Source: Boswellia sacra
Lineage: Eukaryota > Streptophyta > Magnoliopsida > Sapindales > Burseraceae
Reading direction: 5' to 3'
DNA length: 64,000 nt
Assembly (NCBI GenBank): GCA_013180625.2
Contig: SNVD02002386.1
Coordinates: forward strand, 101,937 to 165,936
Shown: in pieces, positions 49,822-62,900 of the stretch
How the letters are laid out: every line of letters starts with the position of its first letter
How positions within the stretch are numbered: position 1 is the stretch's first letter
Position numbers and translations under genes: made by a program
Notes under the pieces: model-generated
Told to the model about the DNA's origin: nothing
The model's database searches: none
What the model saw: the letters and a program-made list of their open reading frames with translations, nothing else

Positions 49822-50739
49822 TTCATCTGTGACGGTCCTCATTGGGTTCGTGATTGCCCAAAGAGGAAGGCCCTCAATGCTCTTGTCACTCAAGATGGGA
49901 GTGTCCATGACGAGGAGCCGCAAGCGAAAATGGGTTCCCTTCATATCATTGGTGCACTCAAGAAAACCACACCTGCTAAGAAAGGTTTAATGTATGTGAG
50001 TGCCACCATTAACGGCAAAGATGTGCGTTCAATGCTCGACACGGGAGCCACGCACAATTTCATTTCCGAAGAAGAGGCCAAACGGTTAGGTCTCAAATAC
50101 ACCAAGGGAGGTGGTGCCATCAAAGCCATAAACTCAGCTGCCAAGGCAATTGTGGGGGTGTCTAAAGCCACATCCGTCCAACTTGGCACGTGGAATGGTA
50201 AGCTTGATTTCTCCATTGTTCCTATGGATGATTTCCAAGTAGTGCTCGGCATGGAATTCTTCGATCAAGCCCATGCCTTTCCCATACCATCTTCTAACTC
50301 CCTTAGCATCCTCGATGGAAGTCATTCATGCACGGTCGGCATAGAACGTGTAGCTAAGGTCGAGAAGAAGATAATGTCCGCACTACAATTCGAACAAGGG
50401 ATCAAGAAAGAGCCGAACCTCCTTATTCCCGTTCGGGAGGTCAACAATGGGGAGAACCTCGTTGTCACTAAGAGCCCACAAATTCTGCCCATCCTTGATG
50501 AAAACAAGGATGTTGTGGCTCAAAATACATCGGAGAGACAATTACCAAGGCAGGAGGAGTTCGACACCGAACCTCCATCTATGGTGTCTCACGGAATGAT
50601 GCCTCCCAAGACCGCGAAGGCAACCAAGAGGTCACGCAAGCGCGAAAAAGGGAAGCATCGACATAAGACCTCTCGCTCACAGTCGACGATACATCCTCAA
50701 GGACACAACGGAGACGTTGCGAAATCGGGTGGGGGAGAA
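49822..50739 (+). pseudogene. Gypsy zinc knuckle and aspartic protease, cut at the RT start
   Basis: Continues in frame from the knuckle remainder (FICDGPHWVRDCPKRK) into the retropepsin-like domain. The catalytic motif LDTGATHNFI is at about 50035-50064, followed by DFQVVLGMEFFDQ. The reading frame then shows the start of the usual gypsy RT lead-in (LDENKDV, LPRQEEFDTEPPS, MMPP). In full elements the RT proper follows. Here it jumps to a basic tail (TKRSRKREKGKHRHKTSR) and the polypurine tract, so pol was deleted from this point. Confidence 0.85.
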
Positions 50740-51268
50740 TGTCGCAGCCCGCCAAGTTACAAGCTAGAGTTGGCCCAATCACACAAGGTTTGGCCTAATC
50801 CAAGCCCACCTTCCGGAAGCTCTAGCTAGTTGGCATTGTTAGTTGGCATCCATTGTACAATCTTCTAGATGGTCCAACTAGCCGTTGTAATATAGCCGTT
50901 GTAATATAGCCATTAGAAACTAGCCGTTATGCTAGTTGTGTGCTTAGTTGTACTAGCCGTTATTGAGGAGGTGCTTCACTATAAAAACCCCTCAAGGCTC
51001 ATTTGTAACATATCCAAGCTATCCACACATTTATTGAATTCAAGCATTGTAAGCTTTCAATCGTAATACAAAGCATTCTTTGAGTAAGCAATACTTGCCT
51101 TCATTCTTCCTACTCTTCTCTTTGTTGCCTACAAGTTCTTAAGTTCAACGGTCCACAAGCTTCTTCCTTGAGCGAAGCAAGCTAATCACAAGGCTTACTT
51201 AGCAACTTCGGGTTCAAGTTGCCTAAGTGCCGCACGAGCAAGCTGCGCTAAACTCCAAGCTCGTGACA
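50740..51268 (+). repeat. 3' LTR of the gag-protease element
   Basis: 529 bases, partner of 48165-48691. It differs by a few substitutions and by small gains and losses among the 'tagccgtt' motifs. Confidence 0.92.
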
Positions 51269-53303
51269 CTAAGTCTCCCTTAAAATCAAAAAGTTTTAAT
51301 TCCCTATAGAAAATATTCTAAGAAATGCCACACAACAATCCTGTCCTAAGTCAACAAAGATGAATGTTGGTATAAACTTTCACTCAAGTTCAAATGCTGC
51401 AGCATCACCAGGTAACATTACTGACTCTCACAGACTCATTTCAGAATAGGTTTCACCAAACTTACAAACACCAGAAGACACAGTTGTTAACCACCATCTA
51501 GATGACTCTTACCTAAGTCCCACATCCTTTTCATCTTAAACACAAATCATTCAACCAAAACAACCTTGCCATCCCATGATAACCTGAACCAAAACAGAGA
51601 CCTATAAACCCAAAATTTTTTTCCTTCACAGCTTATTTAAACTCAAAAACAGAATTAGATAATTATTTTTTTGAACCTACAAACTTTAAAGAAGCCCTAC
51701 AATCAAGTGATTGGAAAAAGGCTATGGATGAAGAGTACCAAGCTTTGATGAAAAATCAAACATGGAGTTTGCTAACTCATCAGCTTGAGTTTAGTGTTGT
51801 TCGAAGCAAATGGGTTTTTAAATTGAAGCTTAACTTAAAAGAATCAATACATAGGCACAAGGCTAGACTTGTGGCCAAAGGATTCCATCAAACCCCTGGT
51901 GTGGATTTTCTAAAACTTTTAGCACAGTTATGAAAGCATCCACAATCAGAATTGTTCTTGCTCTAATAATCAATAAGAATTGGAAAATCAAGTAGTTGGA
52001 CATTAACAATCCTTTCCTTAATGGAACACTTGAAAAGTGTGTTTACATGACTCAACCTGAAAGATATGAGGATGTCAAAAAAAACCAATCATGTGTGTAA
52101 ACTTCATAAAGGATTGTATGGTCTCAAATAAGTACCTAGGGCCTGGTTGAGAAATTAAAACACACTTTAATCAGTTGGGGATTTTTCCACTCAAGGGCAA
52201 AGTCCTCACTATTCATTTTCAGAAAAAAAAAAAAAACTATTAATTGTACTCCTATATGTTGATGATATACTAGTCACCGAAAATGATTCCATTCTATCAA
52301 GAGGTTTATACTTGAGCTTAGCAACACCTTCAGTTTGAAAAGTCTAAGAGATTTACATTATTTCCTAGGCATTAAGGCTACAAGAGACTCCTCTGGCTTA
52401 TGCCTTACTCAGACTAAGTATCTCGCTTATCAATTGAACAAGTTCAACTTAGAAGCTGTCAAACCATGTATAACATCAACTAATACAGGAAAGTTTGTTT
52501 CAAATGTCAGTTCAGAGATATTCTTCAATGCATCATTCTATAGAAGTGTAATAGGAACAATATAATTCTAGCTCTTATGAGGCCTGATATAACTTATATT
52601 GTCAAAACTTAGCCAATATATACAATCTCCAATATTGATTCCTTGGCAGGCAGTAAAAAGAGTGTTCAGATACCTAAAAGGTATAATGCACTATGGATAT
52701 CATATTAAACCAAATGATAATTCACTAAGCATAAACATTTTTTTAGATACAGATTAGGCATGCAATCCTGAGGACAGGAAGTCTATTGGGGGCTATTGTG
52801 TATTCTTAGGAGATTCCTTAGTGTCATGGCAATCTAAAAAGCAACATGTTGTTGCAAGGTCAAGTACAGATTCTAAATATAAGGCTCTAGCTCAAGTGGC
52901 AATAGAAATAATTAATCTAGATCCAGTGCTTCAAGAACTTCAAGTTCACTTATCATATTGTCCAATAGCTTGGTGCGACAATATTAGTGCAAATGCACTT
53001 GCTGCAAATCCAGACCATGCAAGGAAGAAGCACATCGAAATTGACCTTTATTTCATCTGAGATAAGATGCTAGAGAAATTCTTGGAAGTTATATATGTTT
53101 TATTTCCTCTACACGAATTATATTGTTGTAAACTTATTGTTCTATTTAATAAAATATCCCCACATTTATTTCCCCAACACCTTCCTATGACCAAATTGTT
53201 GATTGCCTGACTAAGGCTCTTCCCTTTACACAATTTCAATATTTCAGGGACAAACTGGGGGTAGTACTACCACACTCGAGTTTCAGGGGGATGTAAAGAC
53301 AAT

Positions 53304-56300
53304 TGTAATATTCTAACTTTATTAAATGAAAGGGTTACATTATTTACGTTATTTAAGTTATAGCAAGGACGTATATATGTCTATATATGTAAATTTACTT
53401 ATTTTATATTAGGATTACATGTGTACCTATTTCATGTTACACTTGTATCTATTTCCAATCAGGCCTAGGGTAGAAGTCAGGCTATTGTATATAAATAAGT
53501 TTTAGTCAATATTTCTGTACGCGTAATATCATTTGTGTTGCGTTCGACTAGGGTTTTAAACATTACAGCTTTAGTGTTCCAAGTGTAGGCGGTTGTGAAG
53601 GTACGTAGTTCGATTTGTGTAGCATACTCAAGCTACGGTAATGATTTCGTTAGATTTCGTTAGATTGAATTAATGATTAGAGAAAATATTTCTAAGTTAG
53701 ATTTTATTTTTATTGTGTATTCAAGGATTTTTTACGTTAAAGTGAAGAATAGGTGATACAACTCCCCTTGGTTCACTTTGATAAAAGGTAAGAGTTTCGC
53801 TATAACTCTGTTTATTTATATTTTGAGATATTAGCCATGAGTTTAGAGTTTGTTTTACGTTAGAAAGTAGGTTCTATATACGTTGAAACACATTACGTTG
53901 GAGTGATTAATTGTTATTTACACTGCGATATTGACTAATATACTGTAAATAGGGATTTAATTAGAAGAATCTATATAGATGCTGATTCCACGAATTTTAA
54001 TCTACGATAATTTTACATATTTAAATTTAATATTTTTATTAAGATTTTAAGACACAAAACTAAATATTATAAATTTTTTTATGTTAAAATCGTCTATAAA
54101 ACTATTTCAGAAAGATTTTTTAAACTGGTTTTACATGCTGAAACACTGAATTGTCTAAAAGCCATACTCAAATTCATGAATTTTGTTTCTTGCCAATTGA
54201 TCTCAAAAATTGTGAAATTTTTTATGCTGGTTCATTTACTTGTTTACAATGATTCTACAAAGTTTTGTAATTTTATACCTAGGATTTAATTCTATAAAAA
54301 ATTTTGAAATGAATTGACTCACTAATTTGTACAGTTTAACAGTTTTCTAGTATCTGAAAAATTAACTTAATTAAAATATATTTTTCCAACAAAAGACTAC
54401 AAAAAAATTCTTGGGACGTCTTATCCATGTCTAGTATATATTTGTAAATTTTTAGAGTCATTGGTATAAGGAATTTAGAGATAAAATTTATAAAGTCATT
54501 ACTGTTTAGATTTGACCAGGCATCAATCGTTATAACAGATTTAAAGTTGAATTTAACGATATTATTGGTTTGATAATTTTCTAGGATTTTTTGATCATCT
54601 AAACACATAGAAGTGGAGTTCTTTGATCTAGATTGGAGATAAGTAATACTTATATTAGTGTGCTTTATTTCGACAAGTATAGAAATAATTATGATTCGGA
54701 AATGAAAGATTTTACTTATTCTTTTAGAAATTGAAAACTATGTTACATAATTATATGTTCAGACATCAAATTACATTTTCAAATTTCTTTACATTAAATT
54801 TTTAATAAAATAAATATTTATTAAGAATTGCTTTTATAATTAAAACTGTTGACAAATTTACAAACCATTTTATCTCTAATTATCTCTAAATACGAAATGT
54901 TTTACTCAAATCTTTTTCAAAGATTTCTTATAATTTATTTATCTTAAATTTTAATGTTTTTGATTTGATTTACTTATAATATGAATTTTACATCCACAAT
55001 TACCATTATTTTAGGACTTATGTTATACTTGAATGTATTATGATTTATGAGAATTTTGGAACGAGCTTGATGTTATAAATTATGAATTTCTAGCTCATTG
55101 TCCATGACACCCAATATGTTATGCTATGTTATGATATGATATGATTCCAGTTAGATATATGTTTTATTGTGCACGAATATGATATGATATGTATGATCGT
55201 GATTCGATCCTCTGATATGATATAGCTGCGTGACATGAGCTTCTATGAAATTGTTATATATATATTTGTTTTGAAGGATCACTTTAATTGTAATATCCTA
55301 TTTTTTTTGTAATGTATATTATAACATGTGTTATAGTTACATGTGTAATATATGTATTAATGTGTTATGTGTTGGATTTGTAATGTGATAGATGAGAGAT
55401 GATGGGCTTAGTGGAAAGGAGGAAAGTAAGGAAGCACTAAATGGAAATTGTGCTTTATGATTTTAATAAATAGGAAGAATTCTAGAATTTCTTCCATCCT
55501 TGCTCTCTAAACACACGTTCCAGCCCTTCACTCTCTCTAAACTCCACACACACACACATATAACTTCAACAAGAATTCAAGCAAGCAAGTGGTAAGAACT
55601 CTTCTCTCCTTTAGAATTCTTGTGCTATTGTGTATGTATTTGCAAGAATTCTTTTGGGTTGTGACGTGAGTATGTGAATTGTTGTTTGTGCTGCTGGAAA
55701 TTTGTGTGGAAACATGAATTTGAATGAGTTTTGAGTGCATCTAAGCAAGAGGATGAAGATATAAGCTAGAATTGAGAGTTTAGTTTAAATCCTGGACATT
55801 TTGTTACACTGAGCAGTGCATGTTCCGAAAATTACCAAAAATCAGTGGGACATTTTCTTGTTCTAAAATTTTTATGGATGAAAACAGACATGTCCAGGAG
55901 TGTATAGCAATTGGATTTACTCAAAAATTCGAAGTAGGTGATTTGTAGTGAATTTTTGAATTTCTGGTATGGTATTGCACATTCCCCTGTCTTAGAACAG
56001 AGTAAGGGAAGACGATTTTAATTGAAGGTCCAAATCTTCATAGAATTATCTGATTTTTGGTATGCTAGTCCTTTTATGTGTCATATATGAGACTGTAAAT
56101 TTTCACTGAGATTGAGTGTCTGTGTGAATTTTTATAGATTTTTAAATTTGTCTTGTTAAAACTGGAATTTTTAGTTTCCAAAACAGGGCAGTTAGAAATA
56201 AATGGATTTGAATGGGTTAAACATCTTGAAAAGCCCTGATTTTTGGTATGGAGGTATATATATATGTTATATACCAGCCTGTAAATTTTTGTAGCCATTT

Positions 56301-58288
56301 GAATAGGACTGAAATTCCAACAAATTTTTAAGTTGATAGTGCTCAGTGAAGTCAATGCAGTGACAGGATGGTTAAGATAATGAATTTGATTATTTTGAGT
56401 GACCTAATGACCCCACTTTGCTCTAAATATTTTAAGGAGACATGAGGTATGTGTCTAAAAGATGTCTACCAAATTGTGTGAATTTTGAATGTAGACAAGT
56501 GTTGTTGTAAATTGTTTGTCAAAGTAAGTATAGAAATAGAGCCAAAAAGGGGAAATGTTTTACAATTGTATGGTGACCTAAAAAGAGATTTTTGTTTTAT
56601 TTTTAGGTCAATCAAAAGCATTGAAAAGTAGCCATACAAGGTAAGTAAGCTAACTAATCTCAGGTCACAATAAATTGTGTACTGTATGTATGAAATTTTG
56701 TGGATTATAATACTATTAAATGCTAGCAATTTGATGCTTGAATGTGAAATATTGTGACTGTTTTAGAAGCCTGATAAAGAGCTTCCTTTATGTGACTGAT
56801 TGTGAATGATGAAACGTGATTGGCATGCCAAGACCTAGGAAGTTTAGCTCTCATAGCTTGAGGAGAGGTCTGGACCATGTGTTTCTCTAAACGAGATTTG
56901 GTAGCATGGGCCCGGTATCACCCGGATTGTCAGACTAGCCTCGAGCTATTTCAAGTGTAGGCATATAAATGTATTTGTACTGTTCTGTACTGTTCCATGG
57001 CTTGAGGGGAGGTCTGGACCATGTGTTTCTCTAAATGAGACTCGGTAGCATGGGCCCGGTATCACCCGGATTGTCAGACTAGCCTTGAGCCTTCCGTACT
57101 CCCATGGCTAGAGGGGAGGTCTGGACCATGTGTTTCTCTAGATGAGATTCGATAGCATGGGCCCGGTATCACCCGGATTGTCAGACTAGCCTTGAGCTAT
57201 TATATGGGAACTGACTGTCAAATGAAAAGTCCTACCTTGATTAGAGAGTCTTTTCCCCTAGGTGACTGTAACTGATACTGTGGAAGCTTCCTCAATATGT
57301 GATTGTGATTATGCACGAAAAAGCAATGAGTAGAGAAATGTGAACTCACTTATGTAAGGTTGAATCGACCTATAGAGGTTTAGAAAGAAAATTTGCATGG
57401 GAGCGTAAGTGTAACCGAAGTGAACTCGAAGGATTTCTTCTTTAACAATTTAGATAATGCTTGTGTAGTTACAAATGGATAGTTTCATACTGTGTATCGA
57501 ATTCTATTGTTATTGTTTATTGCTGTATAATCACTTAGCTTACTTACTGAGTTTTTACTCATGAAAGTTGTTGTGTGCCTCAGGTGATCAATAGATTGAG
57601 CTAGAGATGGAGGACTTTTGGCATTGCTGACAGAGTTCCCTTGGCAACCATAGACCGCTGCTCTATATTTGCATAGCCATACTGTAGAACTTCTTTTGAT
57701 TTTTGAATGTACATAAATGCAGTAGAATGAGGTGGTTGTCATTAGGAACTCTATTTGGAGTTATACTTATATTAATCCTTCAAAGAAATATTAGAGTTCA
57801 TATTTAAATGACTGTATAAATGCTATATTTTGTATGTCGAGTATGGGTTGTGACATTAATAGGTATGATGAGTTAAATTATGTTATAATTAAGTTTTATG
57901 AAATCACTATGATGTTATGAAAACAATTGTTATTTATATGGTCCTATTTGCATACTAATATATGTATTACTTATTGAGTTGACAACTTGCCCCTCATCCC
58001 TATTATTTTTTGCAAATTATGCCTCTTAGATATAAGACTTGTTGGATTGAATGGTTAGAGCAGCTTTTAGAGATTTTTGCTTTTAGCTTGAATAAGAATG
58101 TTGCTACATTGTATTTTTTTAGAACTCGAATTATTCTATTAGTTCTTGGTTTGTAATAATGGGATCATTTTATCCCTAAATATTAAGAACTTATTTGAAT
58201 AATTTGTAGTTTGATAATTTAAGTAATAGAGTTAGTTGCATTCTGATTTTGGTATATGTATATCATGTGTCACATTCGGGGTGTTACA
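53304..58288 (+). mobile_element. Solo LTR I (gypsy-like), carrying nested solo LTR II
   Basis: Begins TGTAATATTC, ends GGGGTGTTACA, with target duplication ACAAT (53299-53303 and 58289-58293). Without the nested LTR it is about 2.4 kb. TATATAAATA near 53488 is a promoter candidate. Repeated ATATGATATG-type stretches lie near 55125-55215. It interrupts the 3' LTR of the decayed copia 12 bases in. The part from 54236 rightwards is repeated in mirror image (59945 onwards). Confidence 0.88.
55289..57855 (+). mobile_element. Solo LTR II (gypsy-like), nested in solo LTR I
   Basis: Begins TGTAATATCC, ends GGTTGTGACA, with target duplication TTAAT (55284-55288 and 57856-57860). Length 2567. It contains three tandem copies with GGTATCACCCGGATTGTCAG (56870-57200), the reverse complement of the motif arrays in the LTRs at 23599-41029, so the families are related but distinct. 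Not coding: the ORFs here reappear in the other arm only because of the palindrome. Confidence 0.9.
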
Positions 58289-58293
58289 ACAAT

Positions 58294-58589
58294 ACGCTGA
58301 ATATAAAGCCATAGGCTACCATGTCACTATCATATTGTTGTTTTCTTGTCCATATTATCACAACCAGCTCTTAAACTATATTGTCTTATAATTCATTATA
58401 ATTAAGATTCTTTCTATTTTTTTTTCTTTTTCATTCTAGAAGCAGACAAATTAGTTATACAGCTGCAGTGATTTTATAGGTTGTAACAATGCTATATATT
58501 GAAAAAGGAAACCTAATTCACCTTTGAGCTGTGAAATTGTTTCTAATGATTATCTTTGAAATACCAAGTGTACTTAATACTCTTCATAT
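58294..58589. other. Sequence right of solo LTR I
   Basis: Probably the rest of the copia 3' LTR that starts at 53292 (ACGCTGAATATAAAGCC onward). The far end of that LTR could not be placed. No gene seen. Confidence 0.4.
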
Positions 58590-58870
58590 GAACATATGAA
58601 TTTATTATAATTGTATTTCATTGTTTCTTTCATTTGTTAGTCTCTTTTACGCACAAATTATTCAAAATTTGCTCGTATTTTGCAAATTTGAATGGACCTC
58701 CATCTGTGTTACTATTATATTTTTTCTAATATTTCTGTTTATCTTTTGTTGAGATATAAGGTTTCTTTTTTAATATTTTTACTATTTCAAATTTACAATC
58801 TATATATTTTTTTAAGAACTATTATATGTATTAAGTTTATTTCAATTGTTAATTTTCATGAGTAGCTGTT
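58590..58870. repeat. Diverged copy of the AAP-unit 3' flank
   Basis: Shares CATATGAACATATGAATTTA, GAGATATAAGGTTTCTTTTT, an ACTATTTCAAA stretch and AGTTTATTTCAAT, in this order, with 30770-30935 and 20890-21002. It lies about 250 bases from the palindrome centre and is mirrored at 59363-59643. It suggests that the 3' flank of unit 4 was here before its exons 4-7 were lost. Confidence 0.65.
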
Positions 58871-59069
58871 GCGTTTTATTACAATGGATAAGGAGGGAGG
58901 GTAAGAACTCAAATTTAAGGAAATTGACTTCTTCATTATCGAGAGCTGCGTTAAATTGGTTGGAAGTACAAGTATACGTTATAATTAGAACGTTTTCCTT
59001 TGCGATAATATTTATTTAAGATATTAAATAAAAGAAATGAATCTTTTGATATAAATTTTTAACAATCAG

Positions 59070-59082
59070 CACACATACATAT

Positions 59083-59150
<68 letters not shown>

Positions 59151-59163
59151 ATATGTATGTGTG
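59070..59163. repeat. Palindrome centre, (TA)n and (ATAC)n tract
   Basis: GCACACATACATATATACATAC leads into about 45 bases of TA repeats, then the exact mirror. The symmetry point falls between 59116 and 59117. Such tracts can extrude as cruciforms. Confidence 0.95.
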
Positions 59164-59944
59164 CTGATTGTTAAAAATTTATATCAAAAGATTCATTTCT
59201 TTTATTTAATATCTTAAATAAATATTATCGCAAAGGAAAACGTTCTAATTATAACGTATACTTGTACTTCCAACCAATTTAACGCAGCTCTCGATAATGA
59301 AGAAGTCAATTTCCTTAAATTTGAGTTCTTACCCTCCCTCCTTATCCATTGTAATAAAACGCAACAGCTACTCATGAAAATTAACAATTGAAATAAACTT
59401 AATACATATAATAGTTCTTAAAAAAATATATAGATTGTAAATTTGAAATAGTAAAAATATTAAAAAAGAAACCTTATATCTCAACAAAAGATAAACAGAA
59501 ATATTAGAAAAAATATAATAGTAACACAGATGGAGGTCCATTCAAATTTGCAAAATACGAGCAAATTTTGAATAATTTGTGCGTAAAAGAGACTAACAAA
59601 TGAAAGAAACAATGAAATACAATTATAATAAATTCATATGTTCATATGAAGAGTATTAAGTACACTTGGTATTTCAAAGATAATCATTAGAAACAATTTC
59701 ACAGCTCAAAGGTGAATTAGGTTTCCTTTTTCAATATATAGCATTGTTACAACCTATAAAATCACTGCAGCTGTATAACTAATTTGTCTGCTTCTAGAAT
59801 GAAAAAGAAAAAAAAATAGAAAGAATCTTAATTATAATGAATTATAAGACAATATAGTTTAAGAGCTGGTTGTGATAATATGGACAAGAAAACAACAATA
59901 TGATAGTGACATGGTAGCCTATGGCTTTATATTCAGCGTATTGT

Positions 59945-62900
59945 TGTAACACCCCGAATGTGACACATGATATACATATACCAAAATCAGAATGCAACTA
60001 ACTCTATTACTTAAATTATCAAACTACAAATTATTCAAATAAGTTCTTAATATTTAGGGATAAAATGATCCCATTATTACAAACCAAGAACTAATAGAAT
60101 AATTCGAGTTCTAAAAAAATACAATGTAGCAACATTCTTATTCAAGCTAAAAGCAAAAATCTCTAAAAGCTGCTCTAACCATTCAATCCAACAAGTCTTA
60201 TATCTAAGAGGCATAATTTGCAAAAAATAATAGGGATGAGGGGCAAGTTGTCAACTCAATAAGTAATACATATATTAGTATGCAAATAGGACCATATAAA
60301 TAACAATTGTTTTCATAACATCATAGTGATTTCATAAAACTTAATTATAACATAATTTAACTCATCATACCTATTAATGTCACAACCCATACTCGACATA
60401 CAAAATATAGCATTTATACAGTCATTTAAATATGAACTCTAATATTTCTTTGAAGGATTAATATAAGTATAACTCCAAATAGAGTTCCTAATGACAACCA
60501 CCTCATTCTACTGCATTTATGTACATTTAAAAATCAAAAGAAGTTCTACAGTATGGCTATGCAAATATAGAGCAGCGGTCTATGGTTGCCAAGGGAACTC
60601 TGTCAGCAATGCCAAAAGTCCTCCATCTCTAGCTCAATCTATTGATCACCTGAGGCACACAACAACTTTCATGAGTAAAAACTCAGTAAGTAAGCTAAGT
60701 GATTATACAGCAATAAACAATAACAATAGAATTCGATACACAGTATGAAACTATCCATTTGTAACTACACAAGCATTATCTAAATTGTTAAAGAAGAAAT
60801 CCTTCGAGTTCACTTCGGTTACACTTGCGCTCCCATGCAAATTTTCTTTCTAAACCTCTATAGGTCGATTCAACCTTACATAAGTGAGTTCACATTTCTC
60901 TACTCATTGCTTTTTCGTGCATAATCACAATCACATATTGAGGAAGCTTCCACAGTATCAGTTACAGTCACCTAGGGGAAAAGACTCTCTAATCAAGGTA
61001 GGACTTTTCATTTCACAGTCAGTTCTCATATAATAGCTCAAGGCTAGTCTGACAATCTGGGTGATACCGGGCCCATGCTATCGAATCTCATCTAGAGAAA
61101 CACATGGTCCAGACCTCCCCTCAAGCCATGGGAGTATGAAAGGCTCAAGGCTAGTCTGACAATCCGGGTGATACCGGGCCCATGCTACCGAGTCTCATTT
61201 AGAGAAACACATGGTCCAGACCTCCCCTCAAGCCATGGAACAGTACAGAACAGTACAAATACATTTATATGCCTACACTTGAAATAGCTCGAGGCTAGTC
61301 TGACAATCCGGGTGATACCGGGCCCATGCTACCAAATCTCGTTTAGAGAAACACATGGTCCAGACCTCTCCTCAAGCTATGAGAGCTAAACTTCCTAGGT
61401 CTTGGCATGCCAATCACGTTTCATCATTCACAATCAGTCACATAAAGGAAGCTCTTTATCAAGCTTCTAAAACAGTCACAATATTTTACATTCAAGCATC
61501 AAATTGCTAGCATTTAATAGTGTTATAATCCACAAAATTTCATACATACAGTACACAATTTATTGTGGCCTCAGATTAGTTAGCTTACTTACCTTGTATG
61601 GCTACTTTTCAATGCTTTTGATTGACCTAAAAATAAAACAAAAATCTCTTTTTAGGTCACCATACAATTGTAAAACATTTCCCCTTTTTGGCTTTATTTC
61701 TATACTTACTTTGACAAACAATTTACAACAACACTTGTCTACTTTCAAAATTCACACAATTTGGTAGACATATTTTAGACACATACCTCATGTCTCATTA
61801 AAATTTTTAGAGCAAATTGGGGTCATTAGGTCACTCAAAATAATCAAATTCATTATCTTAACCATCCTGTCACTGCATTGACTTCACTGAGCACTATCAA
61901 CTTAAAAATTTGTTGGAATTTCAGTCCTATTCAAATGGCTACAAAAATTTACAGGCTGGTATATAACATATATATATACCTCCATACCAAAAATCAGGGC
62001 TTTTCAAGATGTTTAACCCATTCAAATCCATTTATTTCTAACTGCCCTGTTTTGGAAACTAAAAATTCCAGTTTTAACAAGACAAATTTAAAAATCTATA
62101 AAAATTCACACAGACACTCAATCTCAGTGAAAATTTACAGTCTCATATATGACACATAAAAGGACTAGCATACCAAAAATCAGATAATTCTATGAAGATT
62201 TGGACCTTCAATTAAAATCGTCTTCCCTTACTCTGTTCTAAGACAGGGGAATGTGCAATACCATACCAGAAATTCAAAAATTCACTACAAATCACCTACT
62301 TTGAATTTTTGAGTGAATCCAATTGCTCTACACTCCTGGACATGTCTATTTTCATCCATAAAAATTTCAGAACAAGAAAATGTCCCACTGATTTTTGGTA
62401 ATTTTCGGAACATGCACTGCTCAGTGTAACAAAATGTCCAGGATTTAAACTAAACTCTCAATTCTAGCTTATATCTTCATCCTCTTGCTTAGATGCACTC
62501 AAAACTCATTCAAATTCATGTTTCCACACAAATTTCCAGCAGCACAAACAACAATTCACATACTCACGTCACAACCCAAAAGAATTCTTGCAAATACATA
62601 CACAATAGCACAAGAATTCTAAAGGAGAGAAGAGTTCTTACCACTTGCTTGCTTGAATTCTTGTTGAAGTTATATGTGTGTGTGTGTGGAGTTTAGAGAG
62701 AGTGAAGGGCTGGAACGTGTGTTTAGAGAGCAAGGATGGAAGAAATTCTAGAATTCTTCCTATTTATTAAATATCATAAAGCACAATTTCCATTTAGTGC
62801 TTCCTTACTTTCCTCCTTTCCACTAAGCCCATCATCTCTCATCTATCACATTACAAATCCAACACATAACACATTAATACATATATTACACATGTAACTA

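Larger units (their letters stand above)
48165..51268 (+). mobile_element. Gypsy derivative with gag and protease only (TR-GAG-like), 3.1 kb
   Basis: LTRs 48165-48691 (527) and 50740-51268 (529), both TGTCGCAGCCCG to CTCGTGACA and very similar. Target duplication CTAAG at 48160-48164 and 51269-51273. Initiator-Met primer site TGGTATCAGAGC from 48694; polypurine tract GGGTGGGGGAGAA at 50727-50739. The interior codes only for gag and protease, and RT, RNase H and integrase are absent. GC content is higher than in the host copia. It splits the copia integrase region. Small gag-bearing LTR elements of this type have been described in plants as TR-GAG; the match to that class is my inference. Confidence 0.92.
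45841..53291 (+). mobile_element. Decayed Ty1-copia element, interrupted by a gypsy derivative
   Basis: Plus-strand copia remains on both sides of the nested element 48165-51268. Gag: about 45841-46550 (SYVLGIKPCPAEF, SMNQYLLVMKQYFDNL). Knuckle near 46615 (CQICGMFGHFALRW, with the last Cys lost). Integrase parts 46780-48160. RT 51724-51933 (RHKARLVAKGFHQTPGVDF) with YVDD at about 52252. RNase H 52741-53060 (WQSKKQHVVARSS). Many stops and frameshifts throughout. The gag start, 5' LTR and primer site are missing on the left. On the right, the polypurine tract TTTCAGGGGGA ends at 53291 and an LTR begins TGTAAAGACAAT at 53292, then is cut by a solo LTR. Confidence 0.85.

Noticed and set aside
59070..59163. 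A replication origin or hairpin telomere at the AT-rich centre
   Set aside because: There is no telomere repeat or origin signature. An AT tract at a palindrome centre is enough to explain what is seen.
55537..62696. Pairs of equal ORFs on opposite strands (for example 57485-57742 and 60491-60748)
   Set aside because: They are the same LTR sequence read in both arms of the palindrome. No domain, start context or codon signal supports a protein.
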